Source: Betaproteobacteria bacterium TMED41 (GTDB taxonomy: Bacteria; Pseudomonadota; Gammaproteobacteria; Burkholderiales; Burkholderiaceae_A). Taken from it: a DNA stretch of 7,815 nucleotides. The notes beneath the pieces were generated by a model. The model saw only the letters and a list, made by a program, of their open reading frames with translations. It searched no databases and had not been told where the DNA came from. Where the stretch lies: assembly GCA_002167365.1 (NCBI GenBank), contig NHCU01000073.1:1-7815 (forward strand), in the 5' to 3' direction. The position numbers and the translations under genes were made by a program. Below, one piece after another: positions 6,882 to 7,815 of this stretch. Each line of letters opens with the position of its first letter. Positions within the stretch are counted from its first letter, which is position 1.

Positions 6882-7733
6882 TCAGAAACTTGGCTTGGTT
6901 GGGAACGGCGTTAACTGAAGTTCATGTGTCCAACACGAACGGTCCTGGGTGTGCAGATAAAAGAATGCTTCAGCAATTTTTATTGGGTTGATTATTGCGT
7001 CTGGATTTTTTTGGGCCTTTGGTAAAGCTCGTGTTCCCGGCGAGTCAATCAACCCATCTATTACAATATTAGCGACATGAATGCCATGTTCAGAATACTC
7101 TTCTGTAAGCACTTGAGATAATGTACGCATCATGACACGTGGGTAGTATAACGACTCCCCTGTGTAGCGCTTTGTTCCGCGTAATGACTTGGAATTATTG
7201 CTGAAAAAGAAAGACCCTTCACCTTTTTCCCGCATGGCAGGTAAAACTTCCTTTGCTACGAGAAATGGGCCTCTGCTCGCGATATGATGGGCTGTGTCAA
7301 ACATTTCAACTTCAATATATTCAAGCAGTTCTTTATCTGCCGGAAGGTCCCGCCCTTCCAAATAACCCGCATTATATATTAGAACACTTGGGTTTCCCGC
7401 CTGGTTGCGAATTTGGCTGAACGCGGACCGCACAGAATCATCTGATGCAAGGTCTAATTCAACAATCATACATGCCCCGCCCTGGTTGCTAATTGCGGTT
7501 TCTAGGCTAGTTGCATTTGACTCTTTGCGCGTTGTTAAAACAGTAAAGAAACCTTCCTGTGCAAATTTTTGTGCTATTGCCCCACCCACACCCCATCGAA
7601 TGCCGATCGGAATATGGCTGTCATCGATCTCTTGGCCGTGGGCCATTTTTGTATTGCGGCCGTCAGATTGCCATTTCGAAGTAGCGCCTACTATAACGGC
7701 AACAGGCGCTTGATTTATATTTCTTAAACTCAT
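6882..7733 (-). CDS. Atypical short-chain dehydrogenase/reductase-family protein
   Basis: A 283-residue cytosolic Rossmann-fold protein of the SDR superfamily, presumably binding NAD(P)(H); the substrate is unknown. The N-terminal VAVIVGATSKW (11-21) and WGVGGAIAQKFAQEG (47-61) are the two halves of the glycine-rich loop, separated by a 26-residue insertion (21-46) that is absent from classical SDRs. Later SDR features are present: LDL with D94, LIYNAG at 118-123 (usual NNAG), a serine-bearing strand SFFFSNNS at 174-181, and EHGIHVANIVIDGLIDSPG at 215-233, matching the usual GIRVN...PG region. The active-site helix reads SLYYPRVMMR (194-203). Y196 and Y197 are followed at +4 by V and M, so the YxxxK lysine is missing, with R199 and R203 nearby. 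ATG 7733 is preceded by AAAGGAA ten bases away and by a good promoter. It converges on the TPR-methyltransferase gene. It could be a divergent reductase, distantly like FabI-type enzymes in loop spacing, or a non-catalytic binding protein. Confidence 0.9.
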   Translation of the reverse strand: MSLRNINQAPVAVIVGATSKWQSDGRNTKMAHGQEIDDSHIPIGIRWGVGGAIAQKFAQEGFFTVLTTRKESNATSLETAISNQGGACMIVELDLASDDSVRSAFSQIRNQAGNPSVLIYNAGYLEGRDLPADKELLEYIEVEMFDTAHHIASRGPFLVAKEVLPAMREKGEGSFFFSNNSKSLRGTKRYTGESLYYPRVMMRTLSQVLTEEYSEHGIHVANIVIDGLIDSPGTRALPKAQKNPDAIINPIKIAEAFFYLHTQDRSCWTHELQLTPFPTKPSF

Positions 7734-7764
7734 TCAGAATAAATTCCTTTTCTATTAGGCTAGT

Positions 7765-7793
7765 ATTATCTTTTCCAACCCCACCAGTTGCAA
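7765..7793 (-). promoter_or_regulatory. Candidate sigma-70 promoter of the SDR gene
   Basis: On the minus strand, TTGCAA (7793-7788, 4 of 6) and GATAAT (7770-7765, 5 of 6) are separated by exactly 17 bases. Transcription would begin near 7758, giving a leader of about 25 bases that contains the AAAGGAA ribosome-binding site at 7750-7744. This is the best-spaced promoter in the window. Confidence 0.5.
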
Positions 7794-7815
7794 AGTGCTT
7801 CTCCCATCACAAGTT

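Noticed and set aside
7405..7713. A 102-codon open frame on the plus strand opposite the SDR gene
   Set aside because: It lies wholly antisense to a clear SDR coding region and its translation resembles no protein family; it is a shadow of the real gene.

Overview
The window holds six protein-coding genes, one of them cut by the left edge. It reads as a piece of an AT-rich bacterial chromosome, roughly 40% GC by sampling a few lines, with AT-richer gaps between genes. I see no rRNA, tRNA, insertion sequence, CRISPR array, phage gene or origin. The gene families (two DMT/EamA permeases, a TPR-methyltransferase fusion, an acyl-CoA synthetase and an SDR) fit a proteobacterium. A free-living marine alphaproteobacterium is my best guess, but it rests on general protein style and not on a marker gene.

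Layout: 1-733 (minus) is the N-terminal 244 residues of a DMT-family permease read from a TTG start. A 265-base AT-rich divergent gap follows. Four genes then run on the plus strand: a class I SAM-dependent methyltransferase with a C-terminal YL...HF..YG..EGR module (999-2036, also from a TTG start), an AMP-forming acyl-CoA synthetase (2135-3706), a second DMT permease (3934-4815), and a 642-residue TPR plus methyltransferase fusion (4868-6796). An atypical SDR oxidoreductase (6882-7733, minus) converges on the last gene, with a small terminator-like hairpin between them.

How the genes may work together is inference. The plus-strand run combines two methyltransferases of different families, an acyl-activating ligase and a small-molecule exporter or importer. 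The gaps (98, 227 and 52 bases) allow the last two genes to be one transcript, while the first two have candidate promoters of their own. A pathway that methylates and activates or exports a small acid or lipid-like metabolite would fit, but nothing fixes the substrate. The first permease is a paralogue of the second, so two related transporters flank the methyltransferase and ligase pair.

The points most worth a second look are the SDR, which has a 26-residue insertion in its dinucleotide-binding loop and lacks the usual YxxxK lysine; the start of the TPR-methyltransferase gene, where the good ribosome-binding site serves an out-of-frame mini-ORF; the large unassigned middle of that fusion protein; and a perfect 12-base palindrome after the ligase gene.
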